Shown here: positions 19,418-28,072 of the stretch, in pieces
Position numbering within the stretch: the first letter of the stretch is position 1
How the letters are laid out: each line of letters starts with the position of its first letter
Source: Corynebacterium lubricantis DSM 45231
GTDB taxonomy: Bacteria; Actinomycetota; Actinomycetes; Mycobacteriales; Mycobacteriaceae
Direction: 5' to 3'
Length of the DNA: 64,000 nucleotides
Assembly (NCBI RefSeq): GCF_000379425.1
Contig: NZ_KB902181.1
Span: 217,028 to 281,027 of the forward strand
Position numbers and translations under genes: made by a program
The notes under the pieces: generated by a model
What the model saw: the letters and a program-made list of their open reading frames with translations, nothing else
What the model was told of the DNA's origin: nothing
Database searches by the model: none

Positions 19418-19491
19418 GGTGGATTGGTCGAGTGGTTAGGCAACGGTCTGCAAAACCGTGTACACGGGTTCGATTCCCGTATCCACCTCCA
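19418..19491 (+). tRNA. tRNA-Cys (GCA)
   Basis: Acceptor stem GGTGGAT/ATCCACC, anticodon stem ACGGT/ACCGT with loop CTGCAAA giving GCA, encoded CCA. It is the only cysteine tRNA in the window. Confidence 0.95.
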
Positions 19492-19502
19492 GCTTTAATT
19501 TT

Positions 19503-19577
19503 GCGCGATTAGCTCAGCGGTAGAGCACTACCTCGACACGGTAGTGGTCACTGGTTCGATCCAAGTATCGCGCACCA
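19503..19577 (+). tRNA. tRNA-Val (GAC), copy 2, with C33 and a T-stem mismatch
   Basis: Same as the first tRNA-Val(GAC), including C33 (19534), apart from two changes: T at 19545 in the variable loop, and A at 19563, which replaces the C that pairs with G52 of the T-stem. The stem then holds a G-A mismatch. CCA is encoded. Confidence 0.9.
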
Positions 19578-19598
19578 AGTACTCGCAAGAGTTCTGAT

Positions 19599-19674
19599 GC
19601 GGATGTAGCGCAGTTGGTAGCGCATCACCTTGCCAAGGTGAGGGTCGCGAGTTCGAGTCTCGTCATCCGCTCCA
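19599..19674 (+). tRNA. tRNA-Gly (GCC), copy 3
   Basis: Identical body to copies 1 and 2, CCA encoded. It is the last gene of the array and is followed by a terminator. Confidence 0.96.
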
Positions 19675-19676
19675 TC

Positions 19677-19704
19677 AAAGGCCACCCTTCACGGGGTGGC
19701 CTTT
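19677..19704 (+). terminator. Terminator of the tRNA array
   Basis: AAAGGCCACCC and GGGGTGGCCTTT form a long G/C stem with a short loop, ending in a T-run, 3 bp after the last tRNA. It lies just before the RibD-like gene's promoter. Confidence 0.85.
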
Positions 19705-19706
19705 AC

Positions 19707-19712
19707 TAATGT
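19707..19712 (+). promoter_or_regulatory. -10 element of the RibD-like gene (leaderless)
   Basis: TAATGT, 6 nt before the ATG at 19719, with no SD. Confidence 0.45.
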
Positions 19713-19718
19713 GTGGGT

Positions 19719-20399
19719 ATGGAAACTCGCACGTATATCTCTCCCACCGAGCTCATCGGGGACTCCCCTGACAGCGAGGTCCGCGCCGTGGCCATTGCCA
19801 CGCTGGCCGGCGCCATTTCCACCGACGGGACCAGCCAAGCCCTCGGCAATCAAACAGACACCGATCTTCTCCTCGGTCTGCGCACGTGGGCCGATTGCAT
19901 CCTGGTCGGTGCGAACACGGTGCGCGCAGAGGGCTACGGCCCGTCCGATACACCTTTCGCGATACCGTCCAAGTCACTCGGCTTCGACACCAACTCCCCG
20001 TTTTTCACCGAGGCGCGCCACTCGCCGTTGATACTTACACCCCGAGCATCGCTTGACGACGAGGCGCTGGCCCCTCGTCGCGAAGCACTCCGCAAAGCGG
20101 GCGCCACACTCATCGATGCGGGCACGGGCAGCGCCGAAGAGTGGATGCAGATCATACGCGCGAGGGGCTATGGCCGCATCACGTGCGAGGGCGGCCCTGG
20201 AATCTTCTCCATGCTCTTCGACGCCGACCTAATCGACGTTTTCCACTACACACTGGAACCCCTGATACATAGCGATTCCGCATCCCGACTCCTGGCCCCG
20301 CGCCCCAACGGGAACGCATATGCACGCAGAATGCGCCTAGAAGATGCCCGCGCTACCGACGATTCGTTGCTGTTCCTGCGGTACCGCCGGGTACGGTAG
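19719..20399 (+). CDS. RibD C-terminal-domain reductase (pyrimidine/dihydrofolate reductase family)
   Basis: The 226-residue protein has the NADPH-binding reductase fold of the RibD C-terminal domain: LAGAISTDGTSQ, ADCILVGANTVRAEGYGP and CEGGPGIFSMLFDADLID are its signature blocks. No deaminase domain is present, so it is not a full RibD. The M. tuberculosis protein at this position (Rv2671) can substitute for dihydrofolate reductase; the substrate here is not certain. The start is the ATG with TAATGT 6 nt upstream, since a GTG two codons earlier would overlap that element. The aftC gene begins 4 bp after its stop. Confidence 0.85.
   Translation: METRTYISPTELIGDSPDSEVRAVAIATLAGAISTDGTSQALGNQTDTDLLLGLRTWADCILVGANTVRAEGYGPSDTPFAIPSKSLGFDTNSPFFTEARHSPLILTPRASLDDEALAPRREALRKAGATLIDAGTGSAEEWMQIIRARGYGRITCEGGPGIFSMLFDADLIDVFHYTLEPLIHSDSASRLLAPRPNGNAYARRMRLEDARATDDSLLFLRYRRVR
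20392..20397 (+). promoter_or_regulatory. aftC: -10 element of aftC (leaderless)
   Basis: TACGGT lies at the end of the RibD-like gene, 6 nt before the aftC GTG, with no SD. aftC probably has its own leaderless transcript in addition to read-through. Confidence 0.45.
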
Positions 20400-20403
20400 G
20401 CAC

Positions 20404-21666
20404 GTGACATTGCAACGACTAGATTCAGCGTGGAGCGCACCCACTCCGCTCAACGGACCCGCGAGCGTCCCCTGGCACCGAGTAGGCAACGCCATCGGGT
20501 GGCCGGTGGCTATCTTTTTGGTGACCCACCGCCTCGTCGTGCTGGCCTGGACTGGCTCTGCCACCGACGACTTCACCACGGTGCAAACGGCTGCACGGCG
20601 CTTCGTCGAGCGGGTGCCGGTCTACGACGAGATCTACCACCACGTCAACCCGCACTACCTCTATAACCCGGGCGCCACCCTATTGCTCTCGCCGCTCGGG
20701 CTCGTCGCGGACTCGGATGTGATCAGGCCGTGGTTCATCTTGTTGAACGCGGTAGCCATCATCGCGGCCTTGGCAATTCTCACGCGCATGGTGGGCCACC
20801 GCTTGAGTTCACCGCTGTTTCCCATCTCGATCGCGCTTGCCTTCCTCACCGAGTCGGTGACGAATACACTGGTGTTCTCCAATATCAACGGCATTTTGTT
20901 GCTCGCCCTGGTCGGGTTCTTGTGGTTGTTGCTGCACCGTCGGTCCTGGGCAGCGGGCATTGTGTTGGGGCTGGCGATCGTCGTCAAGCCGATGTTCTTA
21001 CCTTTGCTGTTCCTGCCACTAGTGAAACTGGATTGGAAGGCCCTGCTGGGCGGGATCGCGGTGCCGGTTCTGCTTAATCTCGTCGCATGGCCGCTGACGC
21101 CGGGTGCAGGCGAATATACGACGAAGCTTGTGCCCTACCTCGGCGAGACCCGTGACTACGCCAACTCCTCGCTGGCCGGCTTCGCGGAATACTTCGGCAT
21201 GCCGGCGTGGTTCGAATGGGCTCTCTGGATCTTCCTGGCAGCCTGCGTTGCCGTCGCTGTGCTGGGGCTCGCGCGCTTCCGGCACACCGACGAGCTGCTG
21301 TGGGCCACCACCACAGCTGCGCTGTTGCTCACTGGTGTGTTTCTGCTGAGCTCACTGGGGCAGGCCTACTACTCCATGATGCTGTTCCCGGCGATGTTTA
21401 CCGTGGTGCAGCGCGTGAGCTTGTTCCATAACCCCATGGCCTGGGTCGCAGCAGTGCTGTGTCTGGCGCCTGCGACGTGGTACTCGCCCAACTTCCCCAT
21501 GGTGGGTACGTGGCTGACCACGTTTTTGCCTATGGTCGGCTGGGCGGCCCTTCTCATCGTGGGGGCAACGTGGGTAGTATTGGTATCACGTCAACAAAAA
21601 GCGCAAGGAGTTAATCATGGTCAATTATCAAGACTGGACCGAGGAACAATGGCGCGAGAAGCTTAA
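20404..21666 (+). CDS. aftC: Alpha-(1->3)-arabinofuranosyltransferase AftC (GT87)
   Basis: AftC is a polytopic membrane glycosyltransferase of the GT-C type that uses decaprenyl-phosphoryl-arabinose to add alpha-1,3 branches to cell-wall arabinan (arabinogalactan and lipoarabinomannan). The 420-residue protein has about ten hydrophobic segments; GSATDDFTTVQTAARRF near residue 50 carries the acidic pair expected in the first extracytoplasmic loop, and HVNPHYLYNPGATLL follows. The start is the GTG 4 bp after the preceding stop. Its last 17 residues are read from inside msrB (50-bp overlap), so the extreme C-terminus is probably unconserved. The neighbours (RibD-like, msrB, hemQ) match the mycobacterial aftC locus. 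Confidence 0.85.
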   Translation: MTLQRLDSAWSAPTPLNGPASVPWHRVGNAIGWPVAIFLVTHRLVVLAWTGSATDDFTTVQTAARRFVERVPVYDEIYHHVNPHYLYNPGATLLLSPLGLVADSDVIRPWFILLNAVAIIAALAILTRMVGHRLSSPLFPISIALAFLTESVTNTLVFSNINGILLLALVGFLWLLLHRRSWAAGIVLGLAIVVKPMFLPLLFLPLVKLDWKALLGGIAVPVLLNLVAWPLTPGAGEYTTKLVPYLGETRDYANSSLAGFAEYFGMPAWFEWALWIFLAACVAVAVLGLARFRHTDELLWATTTAALLLTGVFLLSSLGQAYYSMMLFPAMFTVVQRVSLFHNPMAWVAAVLCLAPATWYSPNFPMVGTWLTTFLPMVGWAALLIVGATWVVLVSRQQKAQGVNHGQLSRLDRGTMAREA

Positions 21667-22018
21667 CGACAAAGAGTTTTACGTTCTCCGCCAAGCAGGC
21701 ACCGAGCCTCCAGGAGTCGGCGAATACACCGATAACGTAGCCGAGGGTGTGTACAGCTGTCGCGCATGCGGGGCCGAGCTATTCCGCTCGACCGAGAAGT
21801 TTGAGTCGCACTGTGGCTGGCCATCTTTCTTTTCCCCGCTGGCGGGAGACAAGATCATCGAGCGCGTGGACAACACGCTAGGTATGCGGCGCACCGAGGT
21901 GCTGTGCGCAAACTGCAATTCTCACCTCGGACACGTCTTCGCAGGCGAAGGGTACGATACCCCGACTGACCTGCGTTATTGCATCAACTCGATCTCGATG
22001 CAGTTCGACGCTAAATAG
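21617..22018 (+). CDS. msrB: Peptide-methionine (R)-S-oxide reductase MsrB
   Basis: MsrB reduces methionine-R-sulfoxide in proteins, repairing oxidative damage. The 133-residue protein has the zinc-binding pairs C48/C51 (SCRAC) and C97/C100 (CANC), the catalytic C122 in RYCINS and the GHVF substrate motif. A strong SD (AAGGAG) 6 nt upstream supports the ATG. The start lies inside aftC in another frame, so its translation probably depends partly on aftC. Confidence 0.97.
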   Translation: MVNYQDWTEEQWREKLNDKEFYVLRQAGTEPPGVGEYTDNVAEGVYSCRACGAELFRSTEKFESHCGWPSFFSPLAGDKIIERVDNTLGMRRTEVLCANCNSHLGHVFAGEGYDTPTDLRYCINSISMQFDAK

Positions 22019-22031
22019 CCTCGAAAAAGAT

Positions 22032-22088
22032 ATCGACCGATCGTGTCTCAGGGGCCTCCATTGGCCCAAATAGACACGATCGGTCGAT
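22032..22088. terminator. Bidirectional terminator between msrB and hemQ
   Basis: ATCGACCGATCGTGTCT and its perfect 17-bp complement flank a 23-nt loop that itself holds a nested stem GGGCC/GGCCC. The plus strand ends in TTTCTTT, the minus strand in TCTTTTT, so both convergent genes can terminate here. Confidence 0.9.
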
Positions 22089-22103
22089 TTCTTTCTGTAA
22101 AAA

Positions 22104-22805
22104 TTAAGGCAGCGCCTTCACGATCTCGCCGATCTCGGCCACGCGGCGGCCGGAGAAGAATGGCACCTCTTCGCGCACGTACATGCGGGCCTCTGTGTAG
22201 CGCATCTTGTACATCAGGTCGACGATGCGGTCCAAGGACGGAGCCTCGAAGGCTAGCATCCACTCATAGTCGCCCAGTGCGAAGGCTGGGACGGTGTTCG
22301 CGCGTACATCTGGGTAGTCGCGCGCAGCCTGGCCGTGCTCAGACAAGATCTTGCGACGCTTCTGCTCGTCCATGATGTACCAGTCGTAGGAGCGCACGAA
22401 TGGGTACAGGGTGATCCACTCGCCTGGCTCCTCATCCATGATGAAGCTCGGCAGGTGGGACTTATTGAACTCTGCTGGGCGGTGCAGTGCGTTGCCAATC
22501 CAGTGGAGTTCCAACGACTGGCCGAGCACGGTATCGCGGCGGAAACGAGAGAGCGCATCCTGCAGGGTGGAAAACTCTTCGGCGTGCCACCAAATCATCA
22601 GATCCGCATCGGAACGGATGCCCGAAATATCGTAGATGCCGCGGATAATGAGGTCGCCCTCGTTCTCCAGCTCGTCGAGAAGCTTGGTTGCCTCGGCGAT
22701 GATGTCCTCGCGGTCCTGCGGGAGCGCGCCTGGGATGGCGCGGAAGATCGCCCACTGGGTGTAGCGCTGCATGCTGTTGAGCTTTTCAAAATCGAGTTTT
22801 GCCAC
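22104..22805 (-). CDS. hemQ: Coproheme decarboxylase HemQ (chlorite dismutase-like)
   Basis: HemQ performs the last step of the coproporphyrin-dependent heme pathway used by actinobacteria and firmicutes: two oxidative decarboxylations of coproheme to heme b. The 233-residue protein has the chlorite-dismutase-like ferredoxin fold with ITLYPFVRSYDWYIMDEQKR, where the essential Tyr and the propionate-binding Arg/Lys residues lie, and ADLMIWWHAEEFSTLQDAL. It is a GTG start. It stands alone here, convergent with msrB and far from the rest of the heme genes, as in related genomes. Confidence 0.95.
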   Translation of the reverse strand: MAKLDFEKLNSMQRYTQWAIFRAIPGALPQDREDIIAEATKLLDELENEGDLIIRGIYDISGIRSDADLMIWWHAEEFSTLQDALSRFRRDTVLGQSLELHWIGNALHRPAEFNKSHLPSFIMDEEPGEWITLYPFVRSYDWYIMDEQKRRKILSEHGQAARDYPDVRANTVPAFALGDYEWMLAFEAPSLDRIVDLMYKMRYTEARMYVREEVPFFSGRRVAEIGEIVKALP

Positions 22806-22999
22806 GTCCTAGTATTCCTTTCAAAAATACGTCTCTTCGTTTCGCACCGGATCTGGTATCAAACGAAAGTACGATCTATCTTAGCCCCTGCCGCTACCCA
22901 AAAGTCACGACTCCCCTGAAATTTTCTCAGCGTGAACCTGCCTTCCCAAGCGTGGTATTACCCTCGGCGCGCCTCCCCGTAAATAAGTGGCGCGCTCGA

Positions 23000-23005
23000 T
23001 AGTTT
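23000..23005 (+). promoter_or_regulatory. -10 element of the DUF3000 gene (leaderless)
   Basis: TAGTTT, exactly 7 nt before the GTG at 23013. GGAGGG fills the spacer but is too close to the start to serve as an SD. Confidence 0.5.
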
Positions 23006-23012
23006 GGAGGGC

Positions 23013-23651
23013 GTGACGAATACCGACTCCAACTCCCAGTCCCCTGCAACTAAGTCGCATGCTGAAGGCGACTCGAATGCGTTGCCAGAGGAGTTTAGTG
23101 CTGCGGTGGAATCCATGCATGCGGCGACGCTGCGGAAAGAAATCACCCTAGGCACGATTCGCCCACCTCAACGCCCTGCGCCATATAGCCACGCGATTGG
23201 GCTCGAGGTCTCCCACGGTGACGTCGATCTAGAGAATTCGGTGCCTCAAGACTCGTCCGGCGATGCTTTTGGTCGCCTTATCCTGTTGCACTCCCCCGAT
23301 GCGGAAGAGGCATGGGAGGGCACCATGCGCCTCGTTGCCTATATCCAGGCCGACATGGATGATGCGGTGGCTTCCGATCCATTGCTCCCCGACGTTGCCT
23401 GGCAGTGGCTCAACGAGTCGCTGGCTGAGACAGGCGCGGGATTTACAAACCTTGGCGGCACCGTAACGTCCACCGCGTCGGTCCGTTTCGGCGAGATCGG
23501 CGGACCTCCTCGTGCGCACCAATTAGAGATGCGCGCGTCGTGGACTGCCGACGGGATCGACCTGTCCACCCACGTGGAGGCCTTCTCGAAGGTCCTGGCT
23601 TTGGTGGCTGGTCTGCCTCCAGAGGGTGTCACTCGCCTGGGCAACAGTTAG
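23013..23651 (+). CDS. DUF3000 family protein
   Basis: A 212-residue soluble protein with no signal or membrane segment. Blocks such as GRLILLHSPDAEEAWEGTMR and LPDVAWQWLNESLAETGAGF match the DUF3000 family, which in mycobacteria (Rv2680) also sits directly before the RNase D gene. The function is unknown; constant proximity to rnd suggests a role in RNA metabolism, but this is inference only. The GTG start is chosen because TAGTTT lies 7 nt upstream. The rnd start follows 10 bp after its stop. Confidence 0.85.
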   Translation: MTNTDSNSQSPATKSHAEGDSNALPEEFSAAVESMHAATLRKEITLGTIRPPQRPAPYSHAIGLEVSHGDVDLENSVPQDSSGDAFGRLILLHSPDAEEAWEGTMRLVAYIQADMDDAVASDPLLPDVAWQWLNESLAETGAGFTNLGGTVTSTASVRFGEIGGPPRAHQLEMRASWTADGIDLSTHVEAFSKVLALVAGLPPEGVTRLGNS

Positions 23652-23654
23652 CAT
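23649..23654 (+). promoter_or_regulatory. rnd: -10 element of rnd (leaderless)
   Basis: TAGCAT begins in the stop codon of the preceding gene and ends 7 nt before the rnd GTG. The spacer AGAGGGC is nearly the same as at the DUF3000 gene. Confidence 0.5.
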
Positions 23655-23661
23655 AGAGGGC

Positions 23662-24846
23662 GTGAAATACGCCGACCATGTAGATTATGAACTCGTTGAT
23701 TCGCTCGAGGGGTTTAAACGTGCCGCTTCCGCGCTGTCTCGCGGGAGCGGTCGTTTTGCTTTGGACACCGAGCGCGCCTCATCCTTTCGCTATGATGATC
23801 GCGCCTTTCTCGTCCAAGTCACCCGCCCCGGGGCACCAACTTTCTTGATCGCTCCCGAAGGTTTGCGCGAGGAGTTCGCCGATGTTTTTGCACCAGTGCT
23901 TAACGACGAAGCGTGGATCCTTCACGCCGCGGGCGAAGACATCCCCAGCCTGTCGTGGTTGGGACTCAAGCCTGGGGAGCTTTTCGATACGGAACTCGCA
24001 GGGCGCCTCGGTGGGTTTCGGCGGCCCAACCTCGCTGCCATGGTCGAAGAATTCGTGGGTGTGCATCTGGAAAAGGGCCACGGGCGCGAGGACTGGTCCC
24101 AATCGCCTCTGCCACAAGAATGGGCGGAATATGCGGCTCTCGATGTCGCTTATCTCGAAGAGCTCGCCACAGCGGAGGCCGAGTTCCTGGCCAACCAAAA
24201 CAAGTTGAGTATCGCCGAGCAGGAATTTGCGTATCTTGTCTCAACCGGCAGCGCCCAGAGTGAGCAGCGGCAGCGCACCTGGCGTGACCTGAAGGGGATC
24301 AAGAGTATTCGCTCGCGGGCCTCGCTGAATGTGGCCAAGCATCTGTGGGAGGACCGCGAGTACATTGCTCGCGTCACTGACACGTCCCCTGGCGCATTAT
24401 TGTCGAACCGGGCATTGATTGAGATTGCGAAGGAGATGCCCTCGTCGAAACGCTCGGTGCACAGGATTCGTGGGGTGTCCCGGAAGTTTGACCCGTGGGA
24501 CTCGCTCGTGCAAGCGCGCGAGGATTCGCCTGCGGTGTATCCGCTGATTGAGCGGGAACACTCCTACCCACCCGGGAAATCTTATTGGGAGCGTGAACAT
24601 CCGGATTCGTGGCAGGTGCTGCAGCAGATTCGTGCGGACGTCCTCGACTTGTCGGAGGACATTGAGATTCCTGTGGAGAATATTCTTGCACCGAAACTGC
24701 TCAGTGAAACGGTGTGGGAAACAACGAATGGTTCGTCTCAGAGCGCGTCGTGGACAACGCACCGCATGGCCAGCTTGCTCGGCGAAAAAGGGGCCCGTGA
24801 GTGGCAGATTCAACTCACGGCACCCATCATTGTCGGCCAGCTTTAG
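23662..24846 (+). CDS. rnd: Ribonuclease D
   Basis: RNase D is a 3'-5' exoribonuclease for tRNA and other small RNA maturation. The 394-residue protein has the DEDDy catalytic set: ALDTERASSFRY (exo I), ILHAAGEDIPSL (exo II) and EYAALDVAYLEEL (exo III with Tyr and Asp). An HRDC-type helical region follows at about residues 205-290. I chose the GTG at 23662 (VKYADHVDYEL) rather than one 36 bp upstream, because the upstream one lies inside the DUF3000 gene and TAGCAT sits 7 nt before the chosen start. It is convergent with dxs, with only 3 bp between the two stops. Confidence 0.95.
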   Translation: MKYADHVDYELVDSLEGFKRAASALSRGSGRFALDTERASSFRYDDRAFLVQVTRPGAPTFLIAPEGLREEFADVFAPVLNDEAWILHAAGEDIPSLSWLGLKPGELFDTELAGRLGGFRRPNLAAMVEEFVGVHLEKGHGREDWSQSPLPQEWAEYAALDVAYLEELATAEAEFLANQNKLSIAEQEFAYLVSTGSAQSEQRQRTWRDLKGIKSIRSRASLNVAKHLWEDREYIARVTDTSPGALLSNRALIEIAKEMPSSKRSVHRIRGVSRKFDPWDSLVQAREDSPAVYPLIEREHSYPPGKSYWEREHPDSWQVLQQIRADVLDLSEDIEIPVENILAPKLLSETVWETTNGSSQSASWTTHRMASLLGEKGAREWQIQLTAPIIVGQL

Positions 24847-24849
24847 GGT

Positions 24850-26772
24850 TTAGCGCGCCAAAAAGTTGGCCCACTCGCGGACCTGCTGCGTCACCGACGC
24901 TTGGTCAAGACCGACTTCTTCAAGCACTTGCGGGCGCGTTGCCGGGCGCGGGTAAATACTCGGGAAACCGAGCTGGCGCAGTGGCGTGTCTACCTGAGCA
25001 GAAGAAAGCGCCTCGGCGAGCGCGGAACCAACACCGCCGCGGATGAGTCCGTCTTCCATGGTGACCACCAGATCGACGCCTGCGGCAAGCTCCACGAGCT
25101 CAGGGGTGATGGGATACACCCAGCGAGGATCAACCACGGTGACCAAGATTCCTTCGTCGCGAAGCGACGCCGCCGTCTCGATGGCAGTTTCAGCGAACGT
25201 CCCCACCGCTACGAACAAGACCTCGAGGGTCTCCTCATCGGAATCATCCGCGGCCTCTGGGCGGAACAGCACATCGATGCCCGATTCAAGTCGCTCGACT
25301 GCCTCGAGATCGGCGCCGACATCACCCTTGGGGAAGCGCACCACGGTAGGGCCCGTGGTCACCTCGATGGCCTCGTTGAATTCCTCGGCGAGACGTGTGG
25401 CATCGCGTGGAGCCGCGATACGGATACCAGGAACGATAGAGACCAGCGACAGGTCCCACACACCGTTGTGGCTGGCGCCATCTGGGCCGGTCACACCGGC
25501 ACGGTCGAGGACAAAGGTCACTGGAAGCTTGAGCAGGCCAACGTCCATGAGTAGCTGGTCAAATGCGCGGTTCAGGAAGGTCGAGTACAAGGCAACCACG
25601 GGGTGAATACCCGCGAGCGCGAGACCCGCCGCCGAGGTCACTGCATGTTGCTCGGCAATGCCCACGTCGTAAAAACGAGACGGGAATTTTTCAGCAAAAG
25701 GCTGCAACCCCACCGGTCCCGACATCGCGGCGGTGATAGCCACAACATCGTCGCGCTTCTCGCCGGCCGCCACGATCTCCTTGGAAAACACCGAAGTCCA
25801 GTCCGGTTTGGTTGACTTCTTCTGCACACCGGTTTCGGGATCCATCACACCGATGGTGTGCATCTGATCCTTCTCGTCGTTGAAGGCCGGCGCGTAGCCA
25901 TGGCCCTTCTCGGTGACCACGTGCACGATGAGCGGGCCGTCGTATTTCTTCGCGTACTCAAAGGCCTGATTCAGCGCATTCAAGTCATGGCCCTCGATCG
26001 GGCCGATGTACTTCATGCCCAGCTCAGGGAACATCGAAGTTGGCAGAACCTGGTACTTCACACCTTCCTTCAGCGCGTGCAACGCATCAAAGGTGCGCTC
26101 GCCGACCCAACCCATGGATTTCAGCGTCTTCTTGCCATGCTCCATGACCTCGTCGTAGGCCGGCTGGATGCGAAGATTCGCCAGCTGCGCGCGCAGGCCT
26201 TCGAGGTTATTGGAGAAACCTCCGATAGTCGGCGAATAAGAGCGCCCGTTGTCGTTAACCACGATGACAACGTTGCGCTCACCAGTAGCAATGTTGTTGA
26301 GGGCTTCCCAACACATGCCGCCGGTCAGTGCACCGTCACCCACAACGGCGACAACATTCTGGTCGCCCTTGCCCTGCAGCTCGAAGGCTTTCGCCATGCC
26401 GTCGGCGTAGGACAATGCAGCCGAAGCATGCGAGGATTCCGTCCAGTCATGCTCGGACTCAGCTCGGTCCGTGTAGCCGGACAGGCCGTCCTTTTGGCGC
26501 AGGACATCGAATTGATCGGCCCGACCGGTCAGAATCTTGTGCACATACGCTTGGTGCGAGGTATCCCAAATAATGGGTTCATCAGGCGAATCGAACTGCC
26601 GATGCAGCGCGATTGTCATTTCGACGACACCTAAATTAGGCCCCAGGTGGCCACCCGTGGCAGACACCTTTTCCACGAGAAATTGGCGAATCTCATCAGC
26701 CAATAGTTCTACGTCTGCTTGAGGTAGCGCCTTAAGGTCCGCAGGAGTTTTGATTTTACTCAGGACACTCAT
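24850..26772 (-). CDS. dxs: 1-deoxy-D-xylulose-5-phosphate synthase
   Basis: Dxs condenses pyruvate and glyceraldehyde 3-phosphate with thiamine diphosphate, the first step of the MEP isoprenoid pathway, which supplies decaprenyl-phosphate and menaquinone. The 640-residue protein has the TPP motif [31 protein letters not shown] near the N-terminus, the central [18 protein letters not shown] transketolase block and [15 protein letters not shown]. The ATG at 26772 has GGAGG 4 nt upstream; a GTG further upstream adds eight unlikely residues. Confidence 0.97.
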   Translation of the reverse strand: MSVLSKIKTPADLKALPQADVELLADEIRQFLVEKVSATGGHLGPNLGVVEMTIALHRQFDSPDEPIIWDTSHQAYVHKILTGRADQFDVLRQKDGLSGYTDRAESEHDWTESSHASAALSYADGMAKAFELQGKGDQNVVAVVGDGALTGGMCWEALNNIATGERNVVIVVNDNGRSYSPTIGGFSNNLEGLRAQLANLRIQPAYDEVMEHGKKTLKSMGWVGERTFDALHALKEGVKYQVLPTSMFPELGMKYIGPIEGHDLNALNQAFEYAKKYDGPLIVHVVTEKGHGYAPAFNDEKDQMHTIGVMDPETGVQKKSTKPDWTSVFSKEIVAAGEKRDDVVAITAAMSGPVGLQPFAEKFPSRFYDVGIAEQHAVTSAAGLALAGIHPVVALYSTFLNRAFDQLLMDVGLLKLPVTFVLDRAGVTGPDGASHNGVWDLSLVSIVPGIRIAAPRDATRLAEEFNEAIEVTTGPTVVRFPKGDVGADLEAVERLESGIDVLFRPEAADDSDEETLEVLFVAVGTFAETAIETAASLRDEGILVTVVDPRWVYPITPELVELAAGVDLVVTMEDGLIRGGVGSALAEALSSAQVDTPLRQLGFPSIYPRPATRPQVLEEVGLDQASVTQQVREWANFLAR

Positions 26773-26839
26773 TGGACCTCCATTGCTCTGCTTCACCAGT
26801 GCATAGCCTCCCTTTGTGTTAATCGAACATCTTACACTG

Positions 26840-28072
26840 CTAACGGGTCAGTTCAGCCATCACCTCGAAGTGGTGAGTGTTCGGAAAAGCATCAATCAAG
26901 GCCATCCGATTCACGCGATATCCCGCCTCGCCCCAATCAGCAAGGTCGCGAGCAAAAGTCGAAGGATCACATCCCACATGGATGACTTGTTCGGGCGCCT
27001 GCGCAGCAATCGTCTCGATGACCTCTTTGCCGGCACCCGCGCGCGGTGGATCCAGTACGACGAGTCCAGGTTTTTCAAGCTTAGCGACGACAGCCTCAAC
27101 CCGACCATTGACCAGTTCAAGGTTGTATCCGTCCAGCTCGGCCTGGCTTTTATCAACGGAAGCGGAGTAGTCAACAGAAATGATCTTGCCTTCCTTGCCC
27201 TCTTTCGCCAGTGCATCAGCGATTGCAGGGACGAAGACGCCAACGCCGCCGTAGAGGTCCCAGCCCACGGTGGACTCGAAGGATTCCTTTGCCCATGAGC
27301 GAATCAATTGGGTGTAGGTATCCGGCGCATTGGTGTGCGCTTGCCAGAACGCGGTGGCAGGAAATGTGAACTGGTGTCCGTCGGCACGCTCGATGACCTC
27401 GCCGGAGCCTTCGATGACACGGGTGATCTTTTCTACACGACGACCGCGGGGAACCCTGCTCGACTCAACGATGTGTCGGTTCCCATTGGAGTCCATGACG
27501 GCCACGACTTCCGCACCGGGTGTGAAATCGAACTGTGAGAGATCGTGGATCAGACCTGGGAAGACTTGGCTGCATGGTTCAGTGACTACTTCGGTGGACT
27601 TGCGCTTCCGTAGACCAGCACGGCCTTGTTCATCGACGCCGAGTCGAACTCGGGTGCGCCACCCCAGGGTGGGAGTGAGCTGGACGGGTTCGATTTTTTC
27701 GAGGTCGAAGCGTTCCAAGACTCCGGAGCGCTGCGCGAGGGCTCCGAGTTGGCCCGTGAGGACGTCGACTTTGTAGCCGAGCTGCACCTCTGGGGCGATG
27801 ACCGCGTAATCGCAGCACCCAGCGCCGTGGGCGGCAGCCTCACAGGTGGACGCGATGCGATTTTCCGATGGAGTCAACACTTCGAGGACTTCCGCGCGGG
27901 CCCAGCGTTTCTTCGTCTTGGTCACGGAAACTCGCACGGAGTCTCCGGGGACGGCACCCAAGACAAACACAACTCGACCGTCGTCAGCGTGGGCGATTGC
28001 CTCGCCACCGTGCGCCATCGAGGTTGCCGTGAGTTCAATAATGTCGCCAGTTTTCATTTCAGCCTCGGTCAC
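26840..28072 (-). CDS. TRAM-domain RNA (uracil-5-)-methyltransferase (TrmA/RlmD-type)
   Basis: An S-adenosylmethionine-dependent enzyme making 5-methyluridine in tRNA or rRNA. The 410-residue protein has an N-terminal TRAM RNA-binding domain ([19 protein letters not shown]), the SAM motif [22 protein letters not shown], the nucleophilic Cys in [14 protein letters not shown] and the C-terminal HFEVMAEL with the general-base Glu. A CX5-type iron-sulfur cluster motif ([13 protein letters not shown]) is suggested near residue 80. Whether the target is tRNA U54 or a 23S site cannot be told from sequence alone. The GTG start overlaps the DUF3710 stop by 4 bp. Confidence 0.9.
   Translation of the reverse strand: MTEAEMKTGDIIELTATSMAHGGEAIAHADDGRVVFVLGAVPGDSVRVSVTKTKKRWARAEVLEVLTPSENRIASTCEAAAHGAGCCDYAVIAPEVQLGYKVDVLTGQLGALAQRSGVLERFDLEKIEPVQLTPTLGWRTRVRLGVDEQGRAGLRKRKSTEVVTEPCSQVFPGLIHDLSQFDFTPGAEVVAVMDSNGNRHIVESSRVPRGRRVEKITRVIEGSGEVIERADGHQFTFPATAFWQAHTNAPDTYTQLIRSWAKESFESTVGWDLYGGVGVFVPAIADALAKEGKEGKIISVDYSASVDKSQAELDGYNLELVNGRVEAVVAKLEKPGLVVLDPPRAGAGKEVIETIAAQAPEQVIHVGCDPSTFARDLADWGEAGYRVNRMALIDAFPNTHHFEVMAELTR

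Noticed and set aside
19111..19674. Near-identical repeats at about 200-290 bp spacing, possible CRISPR or tandem repeat
   Set aside because: They fold as tRNA-Gly and tRNA-Val genes; no CRISPR repeat-spacer pattern exists.
25858..26634. Plus-strand open frame of 258 codons
   Set aside because: Antisense to dxs, with no recognisable motif or SD.
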